Assembly (NCBI RefSeq): GCF_030378165.1
Contig: NZ_CP119766.1
Span: 4,774,001 to 4,838,000 of the forward strand
Origin: Flavobacterium panacagri
Lineage (GTDB): Bacteria; Bacteroidota; Bacteroidia; Flavobacteriales; Flavobacteriaceae
Reading direction: 5' to 3'
Length of the DNA stretch: 64,000 bases
The notes below the pieces were generated by a model that saw only the letters and a program-made list of their open reading frames with translations, was not told the origin of the DNA and did not search any database. Within the stretch, counting starts at the first letter, position 1; each line of letters begins with the position of its first letter. Shown here piece by piece: positions 11,957 through 20,998 of this stretch. The translations under genes were made by a program, and so were the position numbers.

Positions 11957-12002
11957 AAAAGGCTTTAGCCAAAATATGTACAATTTGGCTAAAGCCTTTT
12001 TT
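11957..12002. terminator. Bidirectional intrinsic terminator
   Basis: A 17-bp perfect stem (11957-11973 with 11984-12000, core GGCTTTAGCC) with a 10-nt loop. It has a T run on the plus side and A's on the other side. It sits between convergent genes (MFS exporter and symporter). Confidence 0.85.
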
Positions 12003-12083
12003 CTATTCTTAATTACATACACCTCTAGTTAAAACCGGAAGCAACTCATAAAATAACCTTGCCTTATTTACATTTTTCAAAAC

Positions 12084-12169
12084 ATAGCCTGTGGTTTCAA
12101 CCACGGGAGACCTATTTTGGTAAACGGAATGTTATATTTTGCGTTCCCGTGGTTGAAACCACGGGCTAT
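12084..12169. repeat. Type-2 palindromic pair (CCGTGGTTTCAACCACGGG), copy 1
   Basis: Left unit 12084-12108 and right unit 12145-12169. Each contains an internal palindrome around GGTTTCAACC, and the two units are inverted relative to each other. Copies also occur at 20818-20896, 33244-33270 (single unit) and 60728-60803. All four are in gaps between convergent genes. Confidence 0.9.
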
Positions 12170-12190
12170 ATTTGAAATTCTTTGAATTTA

Positions 12191-13771
12191 TTAATGTCCA
12201 TTAAAAACAAAATACAAAAACAAAATCGTCAATCCCAATAAACCAAACAAAAGTTTTACTTTTTTACTGGTTTTAGGAATATCCGTTTCATTTGAAACAT
12301 TCACTTCAGGATTTTTATCGGTTAAAGAAATAATAACGGCTGTAATTAAAAGTACCGTAAAAATGTAAAAGGAAATCAATAAAAAGTGAGGCCAAACTGG
12401 ATATTTATCTGCAGGGAAAATCCATAAATATAAAACCCCAACAAACAAACTAAAAGCCGAACCCCAAGAAAGTGTTGCATTTACCGCTTTTTTGGTTGTG
12501 CGTTTCCAGAAAACACTCAAAAGAAAAACAACAGATAACGAAGGAGCCAAGAAACCTAAAACCGCCTGAAAGATGTTGAATAAATTCTGTCCTTTGATAT
12601 TGTCAATCGCAACAGCAATCAGAATCGCAAAAACACATCCAGCAGCAATTGTGAAACGACCTATTTTAATCTGATCTTGAATCGTCGCCGTTGGGTTGAT
12701 TTTTTTCACGTAAATATCATTGGTAAAAACGGTACTTAAAGCGTTTAGAGAAGAACCAATTGTTCCAACCAAAACCGCTATCATCACACAGATTACCAAA
12801 CCGTTCATTCCGCTCGGAAAAAGATTCGTAACCATGGTCATATAAGCCAAATCAGAATTGCTTCCTAATTCTGGATATAGCGCATAACATAAAATTCCAG
12901 GTAAAATAAATAACGGAAGCGCCATCACTTTTAACCATCCAATAAAGTTTACTCCTAATTGCCCTTGTTCTAAGTTTTTCGCTCCCAAAACACTTTGAAC
13001 CATCGATTGATCGGTACAGAAAAAAGCCACTGCGGCGACAGGATATCCTAACAAAATAGCAGGCCATGGATAATGCGCATCATCTGAAGGTCGGACTAAA
13101 TTCCAAAAATTTGAAGGAGTTTTGGCTATTAAAACATCAATTCCGCCTAACTTTTGTAAACCTAAAAAGGAAAGAGTTAATGAAACGACAATCAGCAGAA
13201 TCATCTGAAAAACATTCACTTTAGCAATTGCTTTTAATCCTCCTGCGAAAGTAAAAATTCCAGAAAAAATCACTAAAACCGTAACGCTCTGCCACATCGG
13301 AATTCCCAGAATCTGACGAACTAAAACGCCTCCACTGAATAATCCTAAAGACAACCAGCTTACTAATATTTTTACCAAAGCATACCAAGCCAAAATATTC
13401 TGCGTACTGTCGCCGTAGCGTTTTCCCATATATTCGGGCATCGTACTTACTTTACTTGCAATATATCTTGGCGCAAAAACCATTGCTAAAAGCAGTAAAA
13501 ACACAAAAGCATACCATTCGAAATTTCCTGCTACAATTCCCGTCGCGTAACCAATACTCGCAAAAGCCAATAATGACGAAGGCCCAACGTTGGTTCCCCA
13601 CATATTAAACCCGATGCTGTACCAGTTTAATGAGTTTCCGGCTAGAAAAAGCGTTTCGTTTTTCTTTCTCTGTTTCATACTTACCACATATCCAATGACT
13701 AATAAAGCCACTAAATAACCCGCAACAATTACAAAATCGAGCGTGGTTAGTTTATCGTAGATACTGTTCAT
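12191..13771 (-). CDS. Sodium:solute symporter (SSS family)
   Basis: 526 aa with 13-14 predicted membrane segments. Typical SSS signatures: LFLAGNSLNWYSIGFNMWGTN near residue 41, PEYMGKRYGDSTQNILAWY, and ICVMIAVLVGTIGSSLNALSTVF, the region holding sodium-site serines in TM8. Resembles SGLT-like sugar carriers of Bacteroidota. Its ATG overlaps the TGA of the upstream oxidoreductase by 4 bp (ATGA), so the two are translationally coupled. Likely imports a sugar or uronate released by the neighbouring pectin enzymes; the exact solute is not readable. Confidence 0.9.
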   Translation of the reverse strand: MNSIYDKLTTLDFVIVAGYLVALLVIGYVVSMKQRKKNETLFLAGNSLNWYSIGFNMWGTNVGPSSLLAFASIGYATGIVAGNFEWYAFVFLLLLAMVFAPRYIASKVSTMPEYMGKRYGDSTQNILAWYALVKILVSWLSLGLFSGGVLVRQILGIPMWQSVTVLVIFSGIFTFAGGLKAIAKVNVFQMILLIVVSLTLSFLGLQKLGGIDVLIAKTPSNFWNLVRPSDDAHYPWPAILLGYPVAAVAFFCTDQSMVQSVLGAKNLEQGQLGVNFIGWLKVMALPLFILPGILCYALYPELGSNSDLAYMTMVTNLFPSGMNGLVICVMIAVLVGTIGSSLNALSTVFTNDIYVKKINPTATIQDQIKIGRFTIAAGCVFAILIAVAIDNIKGQNLFNIFQAVLGFLAPSLSVVFLLSVFWKRTTKKAVNATLSWGSAFSLFVGVLYLWIFPADKYPVWPHFLLISFYIFTVLLITAVIISLTDKNPEVNVSNETDIPKTSKKVKLLFGLLGLTILFLYFVFNGH

Positions 13772-14832
13772 AGCCCGTATTCGTTAAGAATATCTGCAAT
13801 TTTAACTGGTGCGCCACTTTGCAAAGATCGATCCATAGCCTGAAGTAATGCTACAGTTCCAATTCCTTCCTCCATATTTGGATAAGCTTCAAAACCTTGT
13901 TCGATACTATCTGTAAAATATTCTAAATAATTCTGATATTCCCCACCGTGATGACTTTGTCCTTCAAAACGGAAATAATATTTTATCGTGCTGTCGCCCC
14001 AAGTAATTACTTTTTCTTCGCCAGTTTTATCTGTAACGGCATAACGCAATTCATGATAATCGGCCTGGCTTGCTCCTTCTGTTGCTCTTAAAATTGTGCT
14101 CATGCCGCTGTCACGTTGCGCTGGCTGTGTTGGTGAAGTGTAAACACCACTCACACGTGCAATTCTTCCATCAGTTGCTTTGAAGATAAAATGCATAGTA
14201 TCTTCATTTTTTAATCCAGCATTTTTTCCGTTACTGCTAATCATTCCGTACCCCATCACTTCTTCGATATTTGGAAGATACCATCTGATAAAATCAACGG
14301 GATGACTCAAACCTCCGTACAACCATTTAAACGATTGCAAAAGCGACCATTCTTTCTTTAAAAACCATCTGTGATCAGCGTGATATTGCGCTTCGATTGT
14401 GATTAAATCCCCAATTAAACCTGCTTCATAATCGGCTCTTTGTCTTTTTGCTGGTTCGAAGAAACGGGAACTTTGACCAATAAAAACTTTCTTTCCAGTC
14501 GATTTGCTTAATTCTAACAGCTCTTTGGCATCCGAAAGGTCATCAATAAAAGGTTTTGTACATACGACATGTTTTCCGTGCAGTAAAGCTTGTTTTACAT
14601 GTTGAGCATGAAGATGATCTGGTGTATAAATCGCGATAATATCAATTGATGCATCATTCAATAAATCATCATAATTGGTGGTGTACGAATGAAAATCGAA
14701 TTCTTTTGCTCTTTGTTTACACAATTCTTCGTTTCGATCGCATATTTTAACGAGTTCTAGTTTTGAACTTTCTATAGCAGCCGACATTGTGCTTCGTCCT
14801 TCTCCAAGTCCCAGAATGGCTATTTTTAACAT
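13768..14832 (-). CDS. Gfo/Idh/MocA-family oxidoreductase
   Basis: 354 aa. The N-terminal Rossmann domain starts MLKIAILGLGEGRS (a GxGxG variant), with TPDHLHAQHVKQALLHGKHV and CTKPF where most relatives have EKP. The C-terminal alpha/beta sheet domain carries YGGLSHPVDFIRWYLPNIEEV, where His and Asp are usual catalytic positions. NAD(P)-dependent oxidation or reduction of a sugar or cyclitol is expected. It is coupled to the sodium symporter and downstream of the beta-helix/mutarotase protein, so it probably handles a sugar imported by that symporter. Substrate unknown. Confidence 0.88.
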   Translation of the reverse strand: MLKIAILGLGEGRSTMSAAIESSKLELVKICDRNEELCKQRAKEFDFHSYTTNYDDLLNDASIDIIAIYTPDHLHAQHVKQALLHGKHVVCTKPFIDDLSDAKELLELSKSTGKKVFIGQSSRFFEPAKRQRADYEAGLIGDLITIEAQYHADHRWFLKKEWSLLQSFKWLYGGLSHPVDFIRWYLPNIEEVMGYGMISSNGKNAGLKNEDTMHFIFKATDGRIARVSGVYTSPTQPAQRDSGMSTILRATEGASQADYHELRYAVTDKTGEEKVITWGDSTIKYYFRFEGQSHHGGEYQNYLEYFTDSIEQGFEAYPNMEEGIGTVALLQAMDRSLQSGAPVKIADILNEYGL

Positions 14833-14870
14833 TGGTAGTTATTTTAGGTTTTTGATAGTTATTTTTTTTT

Positions 14871-15008
14871 AGCCACGAATTCACGAATTATTTTTTTACA
14901 ATCTGGATGTAATATTAATTCGAATTATTCGAAAAAATAATCGTAAAGATTTTCAAATAATAATTCGTGAATTGCTTCGCCTGTTCGCTATCGCTCGAGT
15001 CGTGGCTA
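14871..15008. repeat. Long imperfect inverted repeat in intergenic region
   Basis: Left arm AGCCACGAATTCACGAATTA from 14871, matching near 14957-14972 and 15001-15008. The right arm carries an extra 27-nt piece that contains the CGCTATCGCTCGAG motif. The gap has no gene. Confidence 0.65.
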
Positions 15009-15016
15009 TTTCTCTT

Positions 15017-17524
15017 TTATTTCGTTTCTACTTTATTCAAGAAAATCCAAGTTTCATCTGGTTTTGCACCTTCAATTCCAGATTGGTATTTTTTCATTAA
15101 GGCGTTCCAATCGTCAACTCTTGGATTATTTTGGGTGGTTTTTGGATTTAATTTATCCAAATTTTCCCCTTTCGGAATACTGATTACCAAAATTAATTGT
15201 CTGTCTTTTTTGAAAACCTGCAATTGCTGAAAATCGGCATTACAGAAACCTTTGGCAACTTCTGGCCATTTTTCGAATTGCGTTTTATGATACTCCACAT
15301 ATTCTTTTTGCAATTTTTCATCTACAGGAAGATTGGCTGTTAAAACCACATTTTCCCAATCTGATGCTGGTTTTGAGTCTTTACATCTTTCGAAATTTTG
15401 GAAATCGTAAACCAAATCTTCATAGATTTTAATTTCTAAAGAAGGAAAAGCGCCTGCCAGTTTTCGTTTTGTTCTTTCGGGTTGATTCATCTTTCCGTAA
15501 ATAACCAAATGATTTTTCCATTGGTACAATTCCTGACCAACGATTCTAAATCCCGTTAAAGTTGATTTGATTTTTTCGATATCAAAATCAGAACCAATCA
15601 ATTCAATTGCATACGGTTTTGGCATTTCTTGCAATCCCCATTTTTCGTCGATTACAACTTCTTTTTCTAAATCTTTATACGGTTCTCTAATTCCGGCTGC
15701 ATCTTTTATTTTGGTGCTTACATATGGATCATTGTGTTCCCAGATATTTCCTTTTGGTCCATTATGGTTTTTAAGGATTTTCTTTTCGGCAATCCAGTTG
15801 TTTTTAATCGTAAAACCTTCACTTCCTTCATCAGTATACAAATACAGCCATAAAAACGGATCGTGTGCATACGGACTGTTGTAAACCTTATCAATATAAT
15901 TTTCTTCAATTCGGCTGTTTGGCTGAGCCGAAAGTGTATAAATTCCCGCTACATCATGTAAATGTTTGGCATAATGATGAATTTTATTTCCTAGAATTTT
16001 ATTGTTCTGCATCACGTTTGGCGTATGTGTCCAACCCCAGCCCATTGCCATTCCAGAATACGATACATCCGAAATTTCGTTGTGTTCAATCGTAATATTT
16101 CGAACAAAACCAGCGCTGATTCCCAGCGTTCCCCAATCTTCATTGGTTACGTTTGTAATCAAATTATCTGAAATCACTTCATCAGAACACATTTCTCTTT
16201 CATCTTTTATGATTAAAGGCAAATGTGCTTCAAAAGCTTCTTCAGAGAAAATTCCAACATTGATGGCACTTCCGCCAATATCTTTAAATAAATTTCCTTT
16301 TACGGTATTGTGATTTGTTCCTTTACTTAAATCTAAACCAGTTGAAGCCAAATGCTCAAAACGACAAGATTCAAACTGAATATTATTAGCATAATTTACT
16401 TCAACCGCAGCGCGAGGCCTTCCAACCCAAGCTTGATTTTCTAAACTCGCCTGATTTGGCGTTCCAGGAACTTTTAATTTATAAGCGTCTAACAAATATA
16501 AACCGGATTGCAACGGCACATGACCTTGCTGAGAAGGGCGAAGCCAGTTGCTGTACTGAAACGAAATTCCTTTAAACTGAAAATGATGAACAGGAGAATC
16601 GATTGTTCCTTTTACTTCTACAAGATTTTCTAAAACTGGAGCTGTAACGGTAACCGAATTAATCTCTTCTCCAGCTCTCGGAACATAATAGATTTTAGCA
16701 TTTTTCTTGTCCAAATACCATTCCCCAGGCTCGTTTAAAAGTGAAAAAGCATTGTTTAAGAAATAAGCTGAGTTTCCATTATTTTTAGAAATCCATGGCG
16801 CTGGCCAAGGGTGTTCGCTTTGAATACGGCTTTCTGGTTCTTCAAACGAAAGTTTGGCGCTGTCTTTTTGCACTTCAATATTTTTGATGCGAAGATTGGC
16901 ATTTGACCACCATTGTACAATAAACATTTCCATTCCCGGCTCAAACTTAACCGACTTATCTTTAAACGGAATCCAGCAGGTTTGTTCCTCGTGATTCCAC
17001 GATAAAATACGCTCCATTGTAGTTCCAGCAGTATTTTTGGCTCTTACGGCTTTTTTACCATCTACCCATAATTGTCTGTAATCAATCAGACTTCCTGCTT
17101 TTTTAGGAGCATCGGCCACCCAAACGGCGCCTTTTTTCAATCCGTTGATAACGGTTGTCGATTTTGTCCAGTTTTTAATTTCGATTCCACCATTTATAAT
17201 TGGTTTAGCATTTATATCGGCTTGAATTGTTGTTGGACTTTCTGCTGTTCCTGAATCTTCAGGGCGAACAAACAAAGGTTCGCTTAAATAATACGTTCCA
17301 TTCATTACTATGATTCGGATTCCGTCTTTTATCGATGGATCTTTTAAGCGACGAAGTTCTCTAGCTTTTCGCATTGCCATGTGAATCGTTGCCAACGGGT
17401 TTGATTTTGTTCCGATGTTCGAATCTTTTCCTGATGGTGAAACCCAGATTTCAGCTCCACTTGCCGAAAACGAGAATATCAGTAAAAAAACGACCAGTAA
17501 TTTGTTGAAAGGAATTAAACGCAT
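15017..17524 (-). CDS. Exported beta-helix (GH141-like) protein with mutarotase-like C-terminus
   Basis: 835 aa with a signal peptide (ends SASGAE). EIWVSPSGKDSNIGTKSNPL opens a right-handed parallel beta-helix domain to about residue 640, rich in N-x-I repeats (NTVKGNLFKDIGGSAINV, NITIEHNEISDVSYSGMAM), like GH141 or polysaccharide-lyase-like helices. The last about 190 residues differ: PKPYAIELIGSDF... and YVEYHKTQFEKWPEV... with a final PDETWIFLNKV resemble two ferredoxin-like units of the L-rhamnose mutarotase (RhaM) fold. The fusion suggests a glycosidase that releases rhamnose or a related sugar and equilibrates its anomers. Upstream of the Gfo/Idh and symporter genes. The family assignment is by eye. 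Confidence 0.75.
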   Translation of the reverse strand: MRLIPFNKLLVVFLLIFSFSASGAEIWVSPSGKDSNIGTKSNPLATIHMAMRKARELRRLKDPSIKDGIRIIVMNGTYYLSEPLFVRPEDSGTAESPTTIQADINAKPIINGGIEIKNWTKSTTVINGLKKGAVWVADAPKKAGSLIDYRQLWVDGKKAVRAKNTAGTTMERILSWNHEEQTCWIPFKDKSVKFEPGMEMFIVQWWSNANLRIKNIEVQKDSAKLSFEEPESRIQSEHPWPAPWISKNNGNSAYFLNNAFSLLNEPGEWYLDKKNAKIYYVPRAGEEINSVTVTAPVLENLVEVKGTIDSPVHHFQFKGISFQYSNWLRPSQQGHVPLQSGLYLLDAYKLKVPGTPNQASLENQAWVGRPRAAVEVNYANNIQFESCRFEHLASTGLDLSKGTNHNTVKGNLFKDIGGSAINVGIFSEEAFEAHLPLIIKDEREMCSDEVISDNLITNVTNEDWGTLGISAGFVRNITIEHNEISDVSYSGMAMGWGWTHTPNVMQNNKILGNKIHHYAKHLHDVAGIYTLSAQPNSRIEENYIDKVYNSPYAHDPFLWLYLYTDEGSEGFTIKNNWIAEKKILKNHNGPKGNIWEHNDPYVSTKIKDAAGIREPYKDLEKEVVIDEKWGLQEMPKPYAIELIGSDFDIEKIKSTLTGFRIVGQELYQWKNHLVIYGKMNQPERTKRKLAGAFPSLEIKIYEDLVYDFQNFERCKDSKPASDWENVVLTANLPVDEKLQKEYVEYHKTQFEKWPEVAKGFCNADFQQLQVFKKDRQLILVISIPKGENLDKLNPKTTQNNPRVDDWNALMKKYQSGIEGAKPDETWIFLNKVETK

Positions 17525-17906
17525 TATTTATAGTATTGATTTTTTTCTTAAGCTAAAATTATGAGGCATTTATTTAAAGCGCTATAATTTTTACAAATAA
17601 TTGTATTTTTAACACTTTTACCAAATAACAGGGACAATTTAAAAGAATATAAAATCACAAGCATCCTGTACCCTCCTGTAATATTGACTTTAAGTCGGGA
17701 TTCTTTAAAAACTCACTTTTCACTATCTTATGATTTTATAAATAGAAAAAGTTAAATTCATAAAAAATCTGTGATAAACTGGCTAAAACTACTATTTCGT
17801 ATTATTTTTTTAATAGATTTGTGTAATCGATTACATTTAAAGATTATTATTTATAAGAACTTAAATTTTCATATAAATAAAATAAACACCAAAAAAATTA
17901 CTAACA
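17525..17906. other. Divergent control region between beta-helix gene and GH28 gene
   Basis: 382 bases without a gene, AT-rich. Contains a -7-like box and a perfect palindrome described separately. No other structure seen. Confidence 0.6.
17814..17835 (+). promoter_or_regulatory. -7 box and LacI-like operator before GH28-PL10
   Basis: TAGATTTG at 17814-17821 fits the Bacteroidota -7 form TAnnTTTG. The perfect 14-bp palindrome TGTAATCGATTACA (17822-17835), with a central CG typical of LacI-family operators, follows directly. A matching -33 TTG is not evident. A repressor bound here would block the transcription start. The GH28 ATG is 71 nt downstream. Confidence 0.6.
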
Positions 17907-19583
17907 ATGAAAATCAACCGACTACAATTTGCTTCTCTTGCACTCGCTATCATGATGTGTTTGAGTTCTAAAAACCTTACTGCTCAAAATACCTCAAATG
18001 GTGCTTATCAAAACATTGAGTTTAAAATGTCTAAAATTAATGAGCCTGTTATTCCTAACAATACTGTAAACTTAAAAGATTACGGTGCTGTAAACGGAGG
18101 TTATATTTTAAATACTAAAGCATTTGCTGATGCTATTGAGGCACTTTCAAAAAAAGGTGGAGGAAAGCTAATTATTCCACCTGGGATTTGGCTTACAGGA
18201 CCGATTATATTAAAAAGTAATATTGAGCTGCATGCAGAAAGAGGTGCTCTGATAAAATTTTCTCCAGACAAAACTTTATATCCTTTAGTAGAAACCAATT
18301 TTGAAGGTTTGAATACTTGGCGTTGCATCTCTCCTATTTATGGTAAAAACCTTGAAAATATTGCTTTTACTGGAACTGGAGTTTGGGATGGTTCTGGAGA
18401 AGTATGGAGACAGGTTAAGAAAAGCAAAGTGACAGATAGCCAGTGGAAAGAAGTTATTGCAAGAGGCGGTGTTTTAAATAAAGACAAAACAAGCTGGTAT
18501 CCATCAGAGGTTTTTATGAATGCTTCTAAAGGTGCTGACCAAAATGTACGTCCGGATTTAAAAACAAAAGAAGAATTTGAAACCATTCATGATTTTCTTC
18601 GTCCGGTAATGGTAAGCATTCAAAATAGTAAAAGGGTTTTATTTGACGGCCCTGTTTTTCAAAATTCGCCAGCTTGGAATATCCATCCTTTTATGGTGGA
18701 AGATTTGATTGTTCGAAATGTAAGTGTTCGCAATCCTTGGTATTCTCAAAACGGAGACGGTCTTGATGTGGAATGCTGTAAAAACGTATTAGTTGAAAAT
18801 TCAAGTTTTGATGTAGGAGATGATGCAATCTGCATTAAATCCGGAAAAGATAAAGACGGACGTGAAAGAGGTGTTCCTTGCGAAAACATCATTGTGAGAA
18901 ATAACATTGTGTATCACGGTCACGGCGGTGTTACGGTTGGAAGTGAAATGTCTGGTGGTGTAAAAAATCTTCACGTATCGAATTGTACTTTTATGGGAAC
19001 AGATGTAGGTCTGCGTTTTAAAAGTGCCCGCGGAAGAGGTGGTGTCGTAGAAAACATCTTTATTTCGGATGTGTTTATGACTGATATTCCATCACAGGCT
19101 ATCTCGTTTAATTTGTATTACGGAGGAAAATCGATTGCCGAAACATTAGAAGAAGGCGGAGACAAAGTGGTCAACAAGGCGATGCCTGTGACAGTTGAAA
19201 CTCCTCAGTTTAAAAACATTTCGATTAAAAATATCACTATCAAAGGTGCCCAGCAAGCCGTATTTTTACAAGGTCTTCCAGAAATGAATTTAGAAAATAT
19301 TGAAATCACAAACTTAATCGCCAAAGCTGAAAAAGGGTTTTCGATTATTGACGCTAAAGGAATAAAATTAAATAACTTACAATTAGATATTGAAGCTAAA
19401 AATGCATTTGAGATTTACAATGCACAAAACCTTTCTTTAAAAAATGTAGCATTTAATCCTTCCTCTTCAAATACCATTACAATTGCAGGAGAAGCCAGTA
19501 AAAATATCGATTTAAGCGGTTCTAATTTATCAAAAACTACTACTGTCGATAAAACTGTTCCTAAGAAAGCTGTTAAATTTTAA
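17907..19583 (+). CDS. GH28 polygalacturonase / pectin glycosidase
   Basis: 558 aa with a signal peptide ending NLTAQN. A right-handed beta-helix from about residue 55 carries the full GH28 catalytic set: NGDGLDVE (Asp284, Asp287), GDDAICIKSG (Asp305/306), HGHGG (His339) and RFKSARGRGG (370-379). It should hydrolyse alpha-1,4 linkages of galacturonan or the rhamnogalacturonan backbone by inversion. It is 12 nt upstream of a pectate lyase gene in the same direction, so they form an operon. Longer than minimal GH28 enzymes because of about 90 extra C-terminal residues that continue the helix repeats. Confidence 0.95.
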   Translation: MKINRLQFASLALAIMMCLSSKNLTAQNTSNGAYQNIEFKMSKINEPVIPNNTVNLKDYGAVNGGYILNTKAFADAIEALSKKGGGKLIIPPGIWLTGPIILKSNIELHAERGALIKFSPDKTLYPLVETNFEGLNTWRCISPIYGKNLENIAFTGTGVWDGSGEVWRQVKKSKVTDSQWKEVIARGGVLNKDKTSWYPSEVFMNASKGADQNVRPDLKTKEEFETIHDFLRPVMVSIQNSKRVLFDGPVFQNSPAWNIHPFMVEDLIVRNVSVRNPWYSQNGDGLDVECCKNVLVENSSFDVGDDAICIKSGKDKDGRERGVPCENIIVRNNIVYHGHGGVTVGSEMSGGVKNLHVSNCTFMGTDVGLRFKSARGRGGVVENIFISDVFMTDIPSQAISFNLYYGGKSIAETLEEGGDKVVNKAMPVTVETPQFKNISIKNITIKGAQQAVFLQGLPEMNLENIEITNLIAKAEKGFSIIDAKGIKLNNLQLDIEAKNAFEIYNAQNLSLKNVAFNPSSSNTITIAGEASKNIDLSGSNLSKTTTVDKTVPKKAVKF

Positions 19584-19595
19584 AACGGAGATTTT

Positions 19596-20777
19596 ATGTT
19601 CAATTCCATAAACAGCTCGAAATTATTGGCATCAGCGTTTTGTGTCTTTTCATTTTTGTATTCAAATGCACAGACAAACAGCGAGATCAGTACAAAACCT
19701 TTTACAGACGGCACCAATCATTGGTATTTTATCAAAGACAAAACCAATATCATAAATCCGATTCCGAATCAGCCGAAATATGCCGAAACGGATTATACGA
19801 AAATTGCCGATAATATTCTGTATTTCCAACGTGATAATGGAGGCTGGCCTAAAAATTATGATATGAAAGCTATTTTGACAACACAACAAATTGATAGTGT
19901 AGTCAAAACGAAATACATTGAGCATACGACCTTTGATAATGAAACAACTTACACTCATATTCATTATCTGGCGCAGGTTTATACACTTAGCAAAGATCCA
20001 AGATATAAAGATGGGTGTCTACGAGGTATTAATTTCACTATAAAAGCACAATATTCAAACGGAGGCTGGCCACAATATTATCCGCTCGAAAAAGGCTATA
20101 GTCGCCATATTACCTTTAATGACGGAGCCTATATGGGAATTATGAATCTCTTAAAAAAGATTGTAAACAATGATCCTGATTATGCTTTTATTGATGCCAA
20201 AACTAGAAAAAAAGTAGCCACCGCATATCAAAAAGGACTAGAGTGTATTTTAAAAATGCAGATTAAAGACAACGGAGAATTAACCGCTTGGTGCCAGCAA
20301 CACGACGAAATAACACTTGAACCTGCTTGGGCGCGTAAATTTGAACCGCCAAGCATCTGTAATGCAGAAAGTGTTGATGTAGTTTTGTTTTTAATGGATA
20401 TTGATAATCCGAATGAAAAGATTATTAATGCCGTACAAGGTGCAGTAAAATGGTTTCAGGATTCTAAAATCTACAATACCAGAGTTGAAAGTTTTGCAGC
20501 TGAAGAAATGGAATCCAAATACAAGAAAATCAAAAATGACGTAAGAATCGTAAACGACCCAACAGCACCGCCAATCTGGACTCGTTACTATGAACTAAAA
20601 ACACATAGACCTTTGTTCTCTGATCGTGACAGCGAGTTTTTATATTCTCTAGCTGAAGTAAGCCGTGAAAGAAGAACGGGTTATGCGTGGTATACGGATA
20701 AACCTGAAAAGGCGTTGAAAAAATATCCAGAATGGCAGAAGAAATGGGCTCCGGAAAATAATGTTTTGAAGAATTAG
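19596..20777 (+). CDS. PL10 pectate lyase
   Basis: 393 aa with a signal peptide ending YSNAQT. The family's (alpha/alpha) barrel signatures are present: QRDNGGWPKNYD, TTFDNETTYTHIHYLAQVY, SNGGWPQYYPLEKGYSRHIT, FNDGAYMGIMNLL, TAWCQQHDEITLEPAWAR and PPIWTRYYELKTHRPLF. PL10 enzymes cleave polygalacturonate by calcium-dependent beta-elimination. The ATG follows the GH28 stop by 12 nt. Followed by a type-2 palindrome pair and a bidirectional terminator. Confidence 0.95.
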   Translation: MFNSINSSKLLASAFCVFSFLYSNAQTNSEISTKPFTDGTNHWYFIKDKTNIINPIPNQPKYAETDYTKIADNILYFQRDNGGWPKNYDMKAILTTQQIDSVVKTKYIEHTTFDNETTYTHIHYLAQVYTLSKDPRYKDGCLRGINFTIKAQYSNGGWPQYYPLEKGYSRHITFNDGAYMGIMNLLKKIVNNDPDYAFIDAKTRKKVATAYQKGLECILKMQIKDNGELTAWCQQHDEITLEPAWARKFEPPSICNAESVDVVLFLMDIDNPNEKIINAVQGAVKWFQDSKIYNTRVESFAAEEMESKYKKIKNDVRIVNDPTAPPIWTRYYELKTHRPLFSDRDSEFLYSLAEVSRERRTGYAWYTDKPEKALKKYPEWQKKWAPENNVLKN

Positions 20778-20817
20778 AAATTTTTTTGCCATTTCGAGTG
20801 AAGTCCAATTTTCAAAT

Positions 20818-20896
20818 ATACCCCGTGGTTTCAACCACTGGAACGCAATATTGTAACGGCCTGTATTGTGTTCCCGTGGTTGAAACCACGGGCTAT
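20818..20896. repeat. Type-2 palindromic pair, copy 2
   Basis: Left unit from 20818 (CCCCGTGGTTTCAACCACTG; one arm diverged) and right unit 20870-20896 (TTCCCGTGGTTGAAACCACG). In a convergent gap, like the other three copies. Confidence 0.88.
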
Positions 20897-20957
20897 AGTA
20901 GACAAGTTTGCGAGTAGAATCTTTGTCAATGTTTTAAACTTTGACAAATAGGAAGAA

Positions 20958-20991
20958 AAAAAAAGCGTAAATATTAAATTTACGCTTTTTT
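20958..20991. terminator. Bidirectional intrinsic terminator
   Basis: A 13-bp perfect stem (20960-20972 with 20978-20990, core AAGCGTAAAT), 5-nt loop and T tracts on both sides. It ends PL10 transcription and the opposing lactonase operon. Confidence 0.85.
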
Positions 20992-20998
20992 AAATTCT

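Noticed and set aside
12084..12169. CRISPR-like repeat
   Set aside because: Only two inverted units with no regular spacers; copies are far apart and are not direct repeats.
17771..17971. Small ORF upstream of GH28
   Set aside because: Overlaps the GH28 start in another frame and covers the -7 box and palindrome.
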